DNA of 64,000 nt, taken from Marinirhabdus sp050859505. GTDB lineage: Bacteria; Bacteroidota; Bacteroidia; Flavobacteriales; Flavobacteriaceae. Position 1 is the first letter of the stretch; each line of letters starts with the position of its first letter. Below are positions 32,107 to 41,202 of this stretch, in pieces. A program made the position numbers and the translations under genes. The notes under the pieces are model-generated. The model did not search any database and was not told where the DNA came from. It saw only the letters and a program-made list of their open reading frames with translations. The stretch is from NCBI RefSeq assembly GCF_050859505.1, contig NZ_CP193934.1:124001-188000 (forward strand). The letters run 5' to 3'.

Positions 32107-33801
32107 TTGAAACAAATTTTTTACGTTTTTTTATACCTTAATATATATACCCTTCTTAACCAAGGGGCTTTTGCACAGCAATTATATTTAGAGATAGAAG
32201 CCGAAAAACCTATTTCGGAATCCCTAAGAGACAGCTTGTTATCACAACCAAAATTTAAAGACTTTCTTTCTTTAAAAGCTGGCGCAGACTCTCTTGTTCA
32301 CAAATTATACCGCTTAGGTTTTATAGATGCTAAAAATAAATCTCTGGAAAAGAAAAATGACTCCAGCTACATTGCCAACTATTTCTTAGGACCAAAATAC
32401 AAACTCATTAAAGTTTTTTATTCGGATTCCAGTTTCAGCAAAAAGCAACTGAGGCAAATTTCCGAAGAGGTAGAAGACAATTATTTTATCTTAAATTTTG
32501 AAACTGCCGAAGCCTCTCTTCAAAAACTAAACAACCTACAAACAGAAACAGGAAACACCTTTGCCAGATTAAAACTTACAAAGGTAGAGACCAAAGATAC
32601 TTTTGTAACTGCAACCCTTGGCACGCAAGGAAAAAGTTTTAGGATATTAGATTCTATTGTAATAAAAGGATATGACAAGTTTCCCAGATCTTTTTTAAAA
32701 TATTATGCAGGTATTAAAACAGGCAAGACTTTTAATAGAAATAAATTATTACAACAAAATTCGGTAATAGACAATTTAGGATTCGCCAACACCACAAAAG
32801 CACCCGAGGTACTTTTCAGAAAAGAATCTACAACAGCTTATTTTTATATCGAAAAACAAAACAATAACCTCTTTGATGGTATTCTAGGATTTGCTACCGA
32901 TGAAGAAACACAAAGACTTCAATTAAATGGATATTTAAATCTTGAATTGAACAATAATTTGAATTTTGGCGAACAACTCCTTATTAATTACAAGGCAGAC
33001 GGCAACGAACAGGTAAATTTTCGCGCCAAGGCAAAAATGCCTTACTTATTGAAGTCCCCTTTTGGAATTAGTTTGGAATTAAATATTTTTAAAAGAGACA
33101 GTACCTTTGTCACCACACAACAAGAAGCCCAAGTAACCTACCAGGTCAACACCATATCATCGGTTTACATTGGGTATAAGGGATACGAAAGCAGCAACCT
33201 ACTGGACGAGGCAATAGCGGGTATAGCGGTAGAAGATTATAACGCTTCATTTTTAACAGCTGGCGGGATTGTAATTATCCCGCAAAATTCAAAACTATTT
33301 CCGAAAAAAACCGAATTACAACTAGGATCTGAATTTGGAAAAAGAGAAAGCAAAGGCCTACAAGAAAACCAAACACGTCTTTCGGCGTTAGCAAACCATA
33401 TATTTAATATAAATGAAAACAACTCCCTGTATCTTCAAAACAGTTCCAGCATTCTATTTAGTGAAACCTATTTCACGAACGAATTATTTCGCTTCGGAGG
33501 TATCAATAGCATACGTGGTTTTAATGAAAACAGTATAGACGCTTCTCTTTTTTCAGTTTTGAATACAGAATATCGCTACATCCTTAACCCCGGGCTGTAC
33601 GTCCACAGCATTATTGACCTAGGCTATTTTGAAAATAAACCTGTAGATGTAAAGGAAAAATTGTATAGCTTTGGTCTAGGAATAGGACTACAAACAAAAG
33701 GAGGTATTTTGCGCTTTAACATCGCAAATGGTAGCTCTGAAAATCAATCATTTAGATTTTCAAACACTAAAATACACCTTAGTCTTTCCTCACAATTTTA
33801 G
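32107..33801 (+). CDS. BamA/TamA-like outer membrane protein
   Basis: A 564-residue protein that starts at TTG; no ATG or GTG is in frame between the upstream stop and the signal peptide (KQIFYVFLYLNIYTLLNQGAFAQ, 1-24). Residues about 170-240 look like a POTRA domain (ILDSIVIKGYDKFPRSFLKYYAGIKTGKTFNRNKLLQQNSVIDNLGF). The C-terminal half is a beta-barrel with the Omp85-type RGFNEN segment (FRFGGINSIRGFNENSIDASLFSVLNTEYRYILNP) and a final strand ending in Phe. It is shorter than BamA (one or two POTRA units), closer to TamA or FhaC-like proteins. The cargo is unknown. It is separated by 120 bases from susC. Confidence 0.75.
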   Translation: MKQIFYVFLYLNIYTLLNQGAFAQQLYLEIEAEKPISESLRDSLLSQPKFKDFLSLKAGADSLVHKLYRLGFIDAKNKSLEKKNDSSYIANYFLGPKYKLIKVFYSDSSFSKKQLRQISEEVEDNYFILNFETAEASLQKLNNLQTETGNTFARLKLTKVETKDTFVTATLGTQGKSFRILDSIVIKGYDKFPRSFLKYYAGIKTGKTFNRNKLLQQNSVIDNLGFANTTKAPEVLFRKESTTAYFYIEKQNNNLFDGILGFATDEETQRLQLNGYLNLELNNNLNFGEQLLINYKADGNEQVNFRAKAKMPYLLKSPFGISLELNIFKRDSTFVTTQQEAQVTYQVNTISSVYIGYKGYESSNLLDEAIAGIAVEDYNASFLTAGGIVIIPQNSKLFPKKTELQLGSEFGKRESKGLQENQTRLSALANHIFNINENNSLYLQNSSSILFSETYFTNELFRFGGINSIRGFNENSIDASLFSVLNTEYRYILNPGLYVHSIIDLGYFENKPVDVKEKLYSFGLGIGLQTKGGILRFNIANGSSENQSFRFSNTKIHLSLSSQF

Positions 33802-33862
33802 ATAAAGCTAACAATAGCTTAACACTGAGATTAAAAAAAAACCAAATTTTAAGTTTAAAAAG

Positions 33863-33892
33863 TTGTGTAATTAACTTTTTATTGTGATTTTT
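33863..33892 (+). promoter_or_regulatory. Candidate promoter of the SusC/SusD operon
   Basis: TTG at 33863-33865, then 19 bases, then TGATTTTT(G) at 33885-33892. The spacing fits the Bacteroidota consensus; the second base of the -7 box is G instead of A and the TTTG is shifted by one. Confidence 0.35.
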
Positions 33893-33921
33893 GGCATTGG
33901 CTAATTCAAATAATTTATAAA

Positions 33922-36900
33922 ATGAGAACAAAGTTTAGTGGAATTTTGACGCTATTGCTAGCGTTAGTAGTGCAACTCACGTTCGCACAAGAAAAAACAA
34001 TCTCCGGTACGGTGACCGACAATAGCGGTTTACCACTCCCAGGAGTTAACATCCTCGTAAAAGGTACGACGGTTGGTACGCAATCTGATTTTGATGGTAA
34101 TTACTCCATCTCAGCAAGTGCAGGCCAAACGATCGTATACAGCTATGTGGGATTCAAAACTACTCAGCGTCCGGTATCGGCCGCTTCAAGTAGCATCAAC
34201 ATCCAAATGGAAGAAGATGCACAAGCGCTTGACGAAGTAGTTGTAACTGGTTATGGTATACCTAGAGAGAAAAAAGCACTGGGTTATGCCGTAAGTACTT
34301 TAGAGGCAGAAGCAGTTGAAAATAAACCAGAGTCTGACGTAGTGAGATCATTAAACGGTAAAGTAGCCGGTGTTCAAGTTACAGGTACTGGTGGTGCCAC
34401 TGGTTCTGGAACCAACTTTATTATTCGTTCTAAGAGTTCGATTAATGGTGACAACCAACCTTTGTTTATTGTTGATGGTGTGCCTTTTGATGGTGGAACT
34501 AACCAACAATCTGGCTTTGACGGTGGTAACTCTGTTACTAGTAGCCGTTTCTTAGATTTAGACCCTAACAACATCGAAAGCATTAGTATCCTTAAAGGAT
34601 TAAGTGCTGCTGTATTGTATGGTCAGCAAGGTAGAAATGGGGTTGTATTAATTACAACTAAAAACGGAAGTAAGAAAGAATTGAACAAGAAGTTTGAGGT
34701 AACACTTTCTCAGTCTGTTTATATTACACAAATTTCGAACTTACCAGAATACCAGAACAAATACGGACAAGGTTCAGACAACCTTCCAGATCCAGGATTT
34801 GTTGGTAACTGGGGTGGACTTCTTGATACTGGAATCCTAATTGATCACCCATATGCGGCTAGCTATGGTGGTACTGAAACCGATCCAGGTATATTCCCAC
34901 AATTTATGGATTTACAGATTCCTTATAATGCAGCAGAAGATAACGTAAAGGATTTCTTTAAAACAGGACTGGGTAACACTACTTCTGTAAACGTTTCTGG
35001 CGCACCTAATGGTGATAGTCGTTATAACATTAACTTTGGTTATACTACAGAAGACGGTTATATCCCTAACAACGGATTAACTCGTTACAACCTTGGTATG
35101 GGTGGATCTACTAAATTGTCTAACAAATTTAGTTTTAACGGTACTGCTAACTTCAGTAATTTGCGTGTAAACACTCCGCCTATTGCTGCAAACAATGCTG
35201 TTGGTTCTTTATCTATTTTTGCACGTACCTTATTTATTCCACGTAACTTGGATTTAAATAACTTACCGTTCCAGAATCCTAACGACAATTCTAACGTATA
35301 CTACCGTAGTGATCAAGATAACCCAAATTGGTTATTAAACTATGCTGGTACAGAGCAAATAACGAATCGTTTTTATGGTAAACTTGCCACTTCTTACGAA
35401 ATTTCAGATAACATCTTAGCTTCGTACCGTTTTGGTCTTGATACCTATACGGAAAGACAAGAGTTTAGAGTAGCAAAAGGATCTTCTACTGATCCTTATG
35501 ATGCACCAAACTTGAATGGTTTCTTAAGAACTACCTCAGGTACTAACTTTATCTTTGACCACAACTTAAACTTTAGTTTTAACAACATTCAGTTGGCCGA
35601 AGATTTCGACTTAACTGCACAGTTAGGATTTAATGCGAGACGTGATGAGTACAACCAATTTGGTATCACAAGTTCTGACCAAATCGTATTTAATTTCGCT
35701 AATCACAGAAACTTTACAACACAGGCTAACATTGACCCTACAACAGGGGCTAACTTAGACTTTGAATCTGAAAGAAACATCTTAGGTGCCTATGGTGAAG
35801 CATCTTTTGATTATGGAAACTTTGTATTCCTTACTCTTTCTGGTAGAAATGACTGGGGTTCAAATGTAGAGCGTGAAAATAGATCTATTTTCTATCCTGG
35901 AGCTTCTGTCTCTTTCATCCCTACTTCATTAGATGGATTTGGAAACAGTGGCGCTTTAAATTTCTTAAAGCTTAGAGCTGGTTACGGTACTTCTGCTCGT
36001 TTCCCTGGATTATATGGAACACGTGCAACATTAACTACAAATCCTAACGCTTTTGTACGTCCTAGTGGAGACCCAACAACAATTAACTCTTTACCTACAA
36101 CTAGTCCAAATCCAAATCTTAAGCCAGAGCTTCAGAAAGAATTTGAACTTGGTGTTGAAGCAGAATTTTTCAAGCGTAGATTAACACTTGATGCTACAGT
36201 ATACAAGAGAACTATTGAAGATCAAATTGTAAACAGACCTGTTAATCCATCTACTGGATTTAGCTTTATCAATGACAACATTGCAGAAAGTGAAATTAAA
36301 GGTGTTGAATTAGGATTAGATTTTATTCCACTTCAAACTGAGAACTTTACTTGGTCTGTTAGAAATAACTTTACAGCTTACGAAAATCAAGTTGTTGATT
36401 TAGGTGGTCTTGAAGCGTTCCCTTTTGCAGGTTTTATTGGACTAGGTAACTACGCTTCAGAAGGAGAAGCCTTAGGAGTAATCAAAGGAACATATGCTGC
36501 TCGTTATAACCCAGCAAGTATTAATGACGATAATCCTCTTGGAATTAGCAATGAAGGCTTATTATTGATAAATCCAAATGACGGTAAAATTATTGATAGT
36601 GGTACTTTAGATTTAACAGATCAGATTTTAACTGTTGGTGATCCTAATCCAGACTGGAATGCTACAACAATTCATACATTCTCTTACAAAGGACTATCGC
36701 TTTCTGCTCAATTTGAATATCAGCATGGAGGAGATATATTTTCTCAAACTGCTTCACAATACTACAGACGTGGTGTTACTAAGGTAAATGTTGACAATAG
36801 AGAAGGAAGTTATGTAGTACCAGGTATTTTAGCGAATCCTAACACAGGTGAACCTTTACTTGATGGTAGCGGAAACTTTATTGATAACACAATTCAGATT

Positions 36901-37215
36901 AGTGCTAACGACGTATTCTTTATCAACTTAGTTGATCCAGTTGGTCAAGGTATCTATGATGCATCTCACTTTAGAGTTAGAGACGTATCTCTTGCTTACA
37001 GCTTAAACGAGAAAATGCTAGACAGAACTCCTTTTGGAAATGTTACATTCTCTTTATCTGGACAGAATCTTTATGTTAAAACGTTCAACATTCCTGATGA
37101 ATTCAACTTCGATCCTGAGGCTTTGAGTACTGGTGTTGGTAACGGACAAGGTTTGGATTTCCAAACTGGACCTTCTAACAGAAGATATTCATTTAGTGTA
37201 AAAGCAACATTCTAA
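33922..37215 (+). CDS. SusC/RagA-family TonB-linked outer membrane protein
   Basis: Outer membrane transporter of 1097 residues. Signal peptide 1-22; a carboxypeptidase-like regulatory domain at about 25-105 (ISGTVTDNSGLPLPGVNILVKGTTVGTQSDFDGNYSI); a TonB box region LDEVVVTGYG (about 102-112), typical of SusC proteins; a plug domain with DNQPLFIVDGVPFDGG and LKGLSAAVLYGQQGRNGVVLITTK; then a large barrel ending in FSVKATF. It works with the SusD-like lipoprotein encoded 78 bases downstream to capture and import an oligosaccharide, peptide or other large nutrient. No glycoside hydrolases or peptidases flank it, so the substrate cannot be inferred. Confidence 0.95.
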   Translation: MRTKFSGILTLLLALVVQLTFAQEKTISGTVTDNSGLPLPGVNILVKGTTVGTQSDFDGNYSISASAGQTIVYSYVGFKTTQRPVSAASSSINIQMEEDAQALDEVVVTGYGIPREKKALGYAVSTLEAEAVENKPESDVVRSLNGKVAGVQVTGTGGATGSGTNFIIRSKSSINGDNQPLFIVDGVPFDGGTNQQSGFDGGNSVTSSRFLDLDPNNIESISILKGLSAAVLYGQQGRNGVVLITTKNGSKKELNKKFEVTLSQSVYITQISNLPEYQNKYGQGSDNLPDPGFVGNWGGLLDTGILIDHPYAASYGGTETDPGIFPQFMDLQIPYNAAEDNVKDFFKTGLGNTTSVNVSGAPNGDSRYNINFGYTTEDGYIPNNGLTRYNLGMGGSTKLSNKFSFNGTANFSNLRVNTPPIAANNAVGSLSIFARTLFIPRNLDLNNLPFQNPNDNSNVYYRSDQDNPNWLLNYAGTEQITNRFYGKLATSYEISDNILASYRFGLDTYTERQEFRVAKGSSTDPYDAPNLNGFLRTTSGTNFIFDHNLNFSFNNIQLAEDFDLTAQLGFNARRDEYNQFGITSSDQIVFNFANHRNFTTQANIDPTTGANLDFESERNILGAYGEASFDYGNFVFLTLSGRNDWGSNVERENRSIFYPGASVSFIPTSLDGFGNSGALNFLKLRAGYGTSARFPGLYGTRATLTTNPNAFVRPSGDPTTINSLPTTSPNPNLKPELQKEFELGVEAEFFKRRLTLDATVYKRTIEDQIVNRPVNPSTGFSFINDNIAESEIKGVELGLDFIPLQTENFTWSVRNNFTAYENQVVDLGGLEAFPFAGFIGLGNYASEGEALGVIKGTYAARYNPASINDDNPLGISNEGLLLINPNDGKIIDSGTLDLTDQILTVGDPNPDWNATTIHTFSYKGLSLSAQFEYQHGGDIFSQTASQYYRRGVTKVNVDNREGSYVVPGILANPNTGEPLLDGSGNFIDNTIQISANDVFFINLVDPVGQGIYDASHFRVRDVSLAYSLNEKMLDRTPFGNVTFSLSGQNLYVKTFNIPDEFNFDPEALSTGVGNGQGLDFQTGPSNRRYSFSVKATF

Positions 37216-37226
37216 AAAAAAAGTAC

Positions 37227-37262
37227 ACAATCGAGGTAGTAAAAACCTGCCTCGATTGTTTT
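37227..37262 (+). terminator. Strong hairpin with T-tract between susC and susD
   Basis: acaatcgaggtag (37227-37239) pairs with ctgcctcgattgt (37247-37259) with one G-U pair, followed by TTTAAT. It lies 11 bases after the susC stop and 34 before the susD start. It is either a partial terminator that sets the SusC:SusD ratio or a 3'-end stabiliser. Confidence 0.7.
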
Positions 37263-37293
37263 AATAATGTACTTAAAACCTATATAAAATATT

Positions 37294-38916
37294 ATGAAAA
37301 ATTTATTAAAAATAACACTACTTTCTGGAGTAATAGCTTTGTTCGCAAGCTGTGAAACGTCAGAATTAGAGCTTCTAGTAAGCCCTAATGACGTTACTAC
37401 TGATAATGCTGACCCTAACTTCGTCTTAAACGATATTCAGCTTACTTTTAATACTGTTGTTGGAGGTTATGATGGTTCATCTAGAGCTATTGTAAGACAA
37501 ATCAATTTATTTGATTCATACAGCGGTGCTGTATCTAACACTACGTTAAACACTTCTTTTAGTCAATCGTATCAAATGTTTTCGAACATAGATCTTTTGC
37601 AAGGAATTAATGACGTTCAAGCTGACAATGGAGGTATTCCTTACCACGTAGGTGTCGCTCAAATTATAGAAGCATATGCTTATATGTTACTAGTTGACTA
37701 TTTGGATGAAGTTCCTTTTAGTGAGGCTGTACAACCAAGTGAATTTCCTAACCCTAATCTAGATTCTGGTGCAGCAGTGTATGCAGCTCAATTAGAACTT
37801 TTAGATGCTGCTATTGCAAACTTAAATTTAGGAGATGCTACTCAAGCGAGAATTCCAGATGATTTATACTTTCAAGATTTTGATACGGCTAATTGGATTA
37901 ATGTAGCAAATACTTTAAAACTTAGAGCGTATCTAAATACAGGGAACGTAGCTGGTTTTAATGCTGCTGCTGCTTCTAACATCATTGATCAAAATGATGA
38001 AGATTTTCAATTCCAATACTCAACTGCTACAAACCCTAGTAGTACACACCCATTCTTTGGTAGTAGTTATGGTTCAGCCGGTGCTGGTGCCCGTATGAGT
38101 AACAACTTATTTGATTTTATGAATGTTGGTGATGCCCAGCAACCATTCCCTGAAACTGATACTCCTGTAGACCCTCGTGCTAGATATTACTTCTACCGTC
38201 AGACTTCTAATGCTCCAACAGGAAATGATATTCCATGTGAAGGCGTTAATATATACGATTATTGTTACGTAGGAAATGCATATTGGGGTAGAGACCACGC
38301 AGATAATGAAGGTCTTCCTAATGATGGTTTAAGAAGAACTGCTTATGGAATTTACCCAGGAGGTGGAGCTTTTGACGCAGACCAAGCAACACCAACCCCT
38401 ACGGTTGCATCTTCAAGCGAAAGTCTTGCCGGAGCTGGTATTCGTCCAATATTTCTTGCATCTTTCACACATTTTACTCTTGCAGAAGCTGCTTTAACTA
38501 TTGGTGCTAACGGAAATCCTAGAACTTTACTTGAGACAGGAATAAGAAGAAGCATGAACAAAGTTCGTGATTTCGCAGGTACTGCAGACAATGGTGCTTT
38601 TGAAATGACAGATGCAGACATTAATAATTATGTAAACTCTGTATTAACTGAATATGATGCTGCAAATGCAAATGGTAAACTGGCAGTAGTTTCAAAAGAA
38701 TACTTTCTTGCAGCTTGGGGTAACGGTGTAGAGCCTTATAATTTATATAGAAGAACTGGTTTGCCAGATCTTCAAGCTCCTGTGACTGCAGCTGGTGCAT
38801 TTCCAAGATCATTCCAATACCCACTTATTGAAGTAGATGGTAACCCAAATATTCAGCAGAGATCTGTACTAACAAAAGTATTCTGGGATACTAGAGGTGG
38901 TGATAACTTGGATTAA
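37294..38916 (+). CDS. SusD/RagB-family nutrient-binding lipoprotein
   Basis: Surface-exposed lipoprotein of 540 residues. The signal peptide ends in a lipobox (ALFASC, Cys20). The body is all-helical with the TPR-like SusD framework: AQIIEAYAYMLLVDYLDEVPFSEA, NWINVANTLKLRAYLNTG, EYFLAAWGNGVEPYNLYRRTGLPDLQ. These resemble the SusD-like subgroup found in non-glycan systems, but the distinction is not firm. It caps the SusC channel encoded just upstream. Confidence 0.92.
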   Translation: MKNLLKITLLSGVIALFASCETSELELLVSPNDVTTDNADPNFVLNDIQLTFNTVVGGYDGSSRAIVRQINLFDSYSGAVSNTTLNTSFSQSYQMFSNIDLLQGINDVQADNGGIPYHVGVAQIIEAYAYMLLVDYLDEVPFSEAVQPSEFPNPNLDSGAAVYAAQLELLDAAIANLNLGDATQARIPDDLYFQDFDTANWINVANTLKLRAYLNTGNVAGFNAAAASNIIDQNDEDFQFQYSTATNPSSTHPFFGSSYGSAGAGARMSNNLFDFMNVGDAQQPFPETDTPVDPRARYYFYRQTSNAPTGNDIPCEGVNIYDYCYVGNAYWGRDHADNEGLPNDGLRRTAYGIYPGGGAFDADQATPTPTVASSSESLAGAGIRPIFLASFTHFTLAEAALTIGANGNPRTLLETGIRRSMNKVRDFAGTADNGAFEMTDADINNYVNSVLTEYDAANANGKLAVVSKEYFLAAWGNGVEPYNLYRRTGLPDLQAPVTAAGAFPRSFQYPLIEVDGNPNIQQRSVLTKVFWDTRGGDNLD

Positions 38917-38938
38917 TTAATTTAAACAAAATTCTATT

Positions 38939-39538
38939 ATGAAAAATTTTAAATATATAACATTAGCTTTTATTGCAGCAATTGGGCTTACTACACTTAC
39001 AAGCTGTGAAGACGAGGACAAATTACCTGTACCTCAATTGACCAATGGTGGATTTGTAAAATTTGTATCAATGCCAGAATTTAATGCTGGTGCAGATCCA
39101 TTAAGTGCAAGCTTTACTGCAACGACCGAAGATCCTAATGGTAACATAGCCACTTACGAATTGATGGTGGTAGGAGATTTCACTGGAGCTACAACAGATA
39201 CCTTATCTTTTAGAAGTACTACAACATTTCCTTTTGACGTAAGTTTTACAGGAGCGGATATGGCTTCATTATTTGGAGTTGATATTTCAACTTTTGAAGA
39301 AGGTGATAGCTTTCAATTTTTAGGAAAAGTTGTTACAGTAGATGGTGTTTTGTATGACTTTACTGCTACAGAATTTTTAGAGCCTACGCCAGATTTAGAT
39401 CCTAGTGATCCAGATTTTGTACCTGAGCCAGGTATGTGGAATGGAGCAAACAACGAATCGGTTGCGCTTTTAGGTGCTGAAGGTTTGTTACAAGCATTCA
39501 ACTATGAAGTTGAATTCTCTAACCCACCCGTTGAATAA
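38939..39538 (+). CDS. Small lipoprotein of the SusCD operon
   Basis: A 199-residue lipoprotein with the lipobox LTTLTSC (Cys near 23) followed by acidic residues (EDEDK). The rest is probably a beta-sandwich (ITLAFIA..., SASFTATTEDPNGNIATYELMVVGDFTG). The C-terminus is Pro/Asp-rich (PTPDLDPSDPDFVPEPG). It starts 22 bases after susD. Surface lipoproteins in this position of Sus-like operons often bind the substrate, but this one has no recognised domain. A terminator follows at 39561. Confidence 0.8.
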   Translation: MKNFKYITLAFIAAIGLTTLTSCEDEDKLPVPQLTNGGFVKFVSMPEFNAGADPLSASFTATTEDPNGNIATYELMVVGDFTGATTDTLSFRSTTTFPFDVSFTGADMASLFGVDISTFEEGDSFQFLGKVVTVDGVLYDFTATEFLEPTPDLDPSDPDFVPEPGMWNGANNESVALLGAEGLLQAFNYEVEFSNPPVE

Positions 39539-39560
39539 TTAAATTTTAATAATTTAATAT

Positions 39561-39593
39561 AAAAAACCATCACGTTTAACGTGGTGGTTTTTT
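39561..39593 (+). terminator. Intrinsic terminator of the SusCD operon
   Basis: aaaaccatcacg pairs with cgtggtggtttt (one G-U pair) around tttaa, followed by TTTTTTA. It begins 22 bases after the lipoprotein stop and ends just before rlmB. Confidence 0.88.
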
Positions 39594-39604
39594 ACTTTTA
39601 CACT

Positions 39605-40342
39605 ATGAAGAAAGAAAATAAGATATTCGGAATCTACCCAATCCTTGAAGCTTTAAAAGCAGATATCGTGATTGATAAATTATATGTACAAAAGGATATT
39701 CAAAATCCAAAAATCCAATCCATTCTCGACGATGCAGAAAAAGTTGGTGTAAGTATAAATATAGTACCCGTTGAAAAACTGAACAGATTAACACACGGGA
39801 ATCATCAAGGTCTGGTAGCTGTAACCTCTCCTATTTCTTTTCCACCTCTTGAGGAAACTGTAGAAAACATACTCAAGACCAAAGAGACTCCTCTATTTAT
39901 TATATTAGATCAAATTAGTGATGTAAGAAACTTTGGTGCTATTTTAAGAACAGCTGAATGTACAGGAGTTGACGCTGTAATTATTCAGAAAAAAGGGGGT
40001 GCTCCAGTTAGTGGAGATACCGTTAAAACATCTGCAGGAGCCATATTTAGCATTCCCATATGTAAAGTAGACCACATTAAGGATGCAATATTCTACTTAC
40101 AAGGGTCAGGGATTACCACAATCGCAGCGTCTGAAAAAAGTGAAGAAACTCTGTATTCCAAAGATTTTAATAAACCTCTGGCCTTAATTCTAGGCTCTGA
40201 AGGAAAAGGAGTATCAAAATCTGTATTATCCTTAGTAGATGAGTCTGCTTCCCTCCCACTCATAGGAACCATAAATTCTTTAAACGTTTCTGTTGCCTGT
40301 GGAGCCTTTTTATATGAAATCCTGAGACAGCGTTCTTTATGA
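39605..40342 (+). CDS. rlmB: 23S rRNA (guanosine-2'-O-)-methyltransferase RlmB
   Basis: SpoU/TrmH-type methyltransferase that modifies G2251 of 23S rRNA in E. coli. The start at 39605 (KKENKIFGIYPILEALKA, 245 residues) is preferred; an earlier in-frame GTG falls inside the terminator stem. N-terminal L30e-like substrate-binding domain (1-85), then the SPOUT knot with DQISDVRNFGAILRTAECTGVDAVI, LILGSEGKGV and LPLIGTINSLNVSVACGAFLYEI. It overlaps the convergent rhomboid gene by 6 bases. Confidence 0.93.
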   Translation: MKKENKIFGIYPILEALKADIVIDKLYVQKDIQNPKIQSILDDAEKVGVSINIVPVEKLNRLTHGNHQGLVAVTSPISFPPLEETVENILKTKETPLFIILDQISDVRNFGAILRTAECTGVDAVIIQKKGGAPVSGDTVKTSAGAIFSIPICKVDHIKDAIFYLQGSGITTIAASEKSEETLYSKDFNKPLALILGSEGKGVSKSVLSLVDESASLPLIGTINSLNVSVACGAFLYEILRQRSL

Positions 40343-41116
40343 TGTTCCTTTGGTATCTGAAGATGACTTATAAGAATAATTTACTGTAATTTTGAAAGAC
40401 GTTTCATCTTCTTTTGCCGAGGTTGGTATGTCATCCGGTTCTTCAACTTCAGGAAGCATTTCAATAAAATTTCCGTCGTCATCAAAATAATTCATAAAAT
40501 CATCATCTTCTTCGTTGTAAGAATCTTTCTCCCATTCAAATTTCTTATTTTCCACAGGATTCTTTCTAAAAAAAAGCGCTAAAACAAAACCCACTAAAAA
40601 TCCTGAAAGATGTCCTTCCCATGATATTTTAGGATCTATAGGAAACAAATACCACAGTAAACTACCATATAAAAATACAACTACGAGTGCTAATGCTGTT
40701 AATTGATATTGTTTAGACAAAATACCTTTAAAGAAAAGAAACGAAGCTAGCAGATACACTATCCCACTACCTCCAATATGTAACGCTGGACGACCTATGA
40801 GCCAGGTAAGCAATCCCGTTAATAAAAAACCTAGAAAGAATATTTTCCATCTAATGTTTCGATAAAAGTAGAAAAGAGCCGATCCTAGCACCAGTAGTGG
40901 AATAGAATTGTTAAACAGATGTTTGAGGCTACTATGAATAAAAGGCGCTAAAAAAATACCCCGTAAGCCTTCTGCCTTTTGTGGTAAAATTCCCAAATAG
41001 TTCAAATTTATTTTGAATCTAGTTTCTATCCAAAATACTACCCACGCGATAAACACAAAAAGCAACGGATAGCATATAACATCTAATGTAAATTCTAGTG
41101 GTTTTTTTGTAGCCAT
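40337..41116 (-). CDS. Rhomboid-family intramembrane serine protease
   Basis: A 259-residue membrane protein with six hydrophobic segments in residues 12-183. The catalytic dyad is visible: Ser117 in HIGGSGIVYLL (GxSG) and His169 in WEGHLSGFLVG. HLFNN (66-70) matches the oxyanion His/Asn helix of the family. The C-terminal tail of about 75 residues is acidic and cytoplasmic (EEDDDFMNYFDDDGNFIEMLPEVEEPDD). Substrates are unknown. A -7 box (TATTTTTG on the minus strand, 41137-41130) lies 13 bases before the start. Confidence 0.9.
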   Translation of the reverse strand: MATKKPLEFTLDVICYPLLFVFIAWVVFWIETRFKINLNYLGILPQKAEGLRGIFLAPFIHSSLKHLFNNSIPLLVLGSALFYFYRNIRWKIFFLGFLLTGLLTWLIGRPALHIGGSGIVYLLASFLFFKGILSKQYQLTALALVVVFLYGSLLWYLFPIDPKISWEGHLSGFLVGFVLALFFRKNPVENKKFEWEKDSYNEEDDDFMNYFDDDGNFIEMLPEVEEPDDIPTSAKEDETSFKITVNYSYKSSSDTKGTS

Positions 41117-41202
41117 AGGTTTTCATATTCAAAAATACGCCCAATTTATAAATAGTGATAAATTGTCAGTTTTCAATATTTTGATTGTTGTAAATTTACC
41201 AA

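Noticed and set aside
41191..41198. TAAATTTA as the -7 box of rarA
   Set aside because: It lacks the final G and the nearest TTG is 25 bases away, outside the usual spacing.
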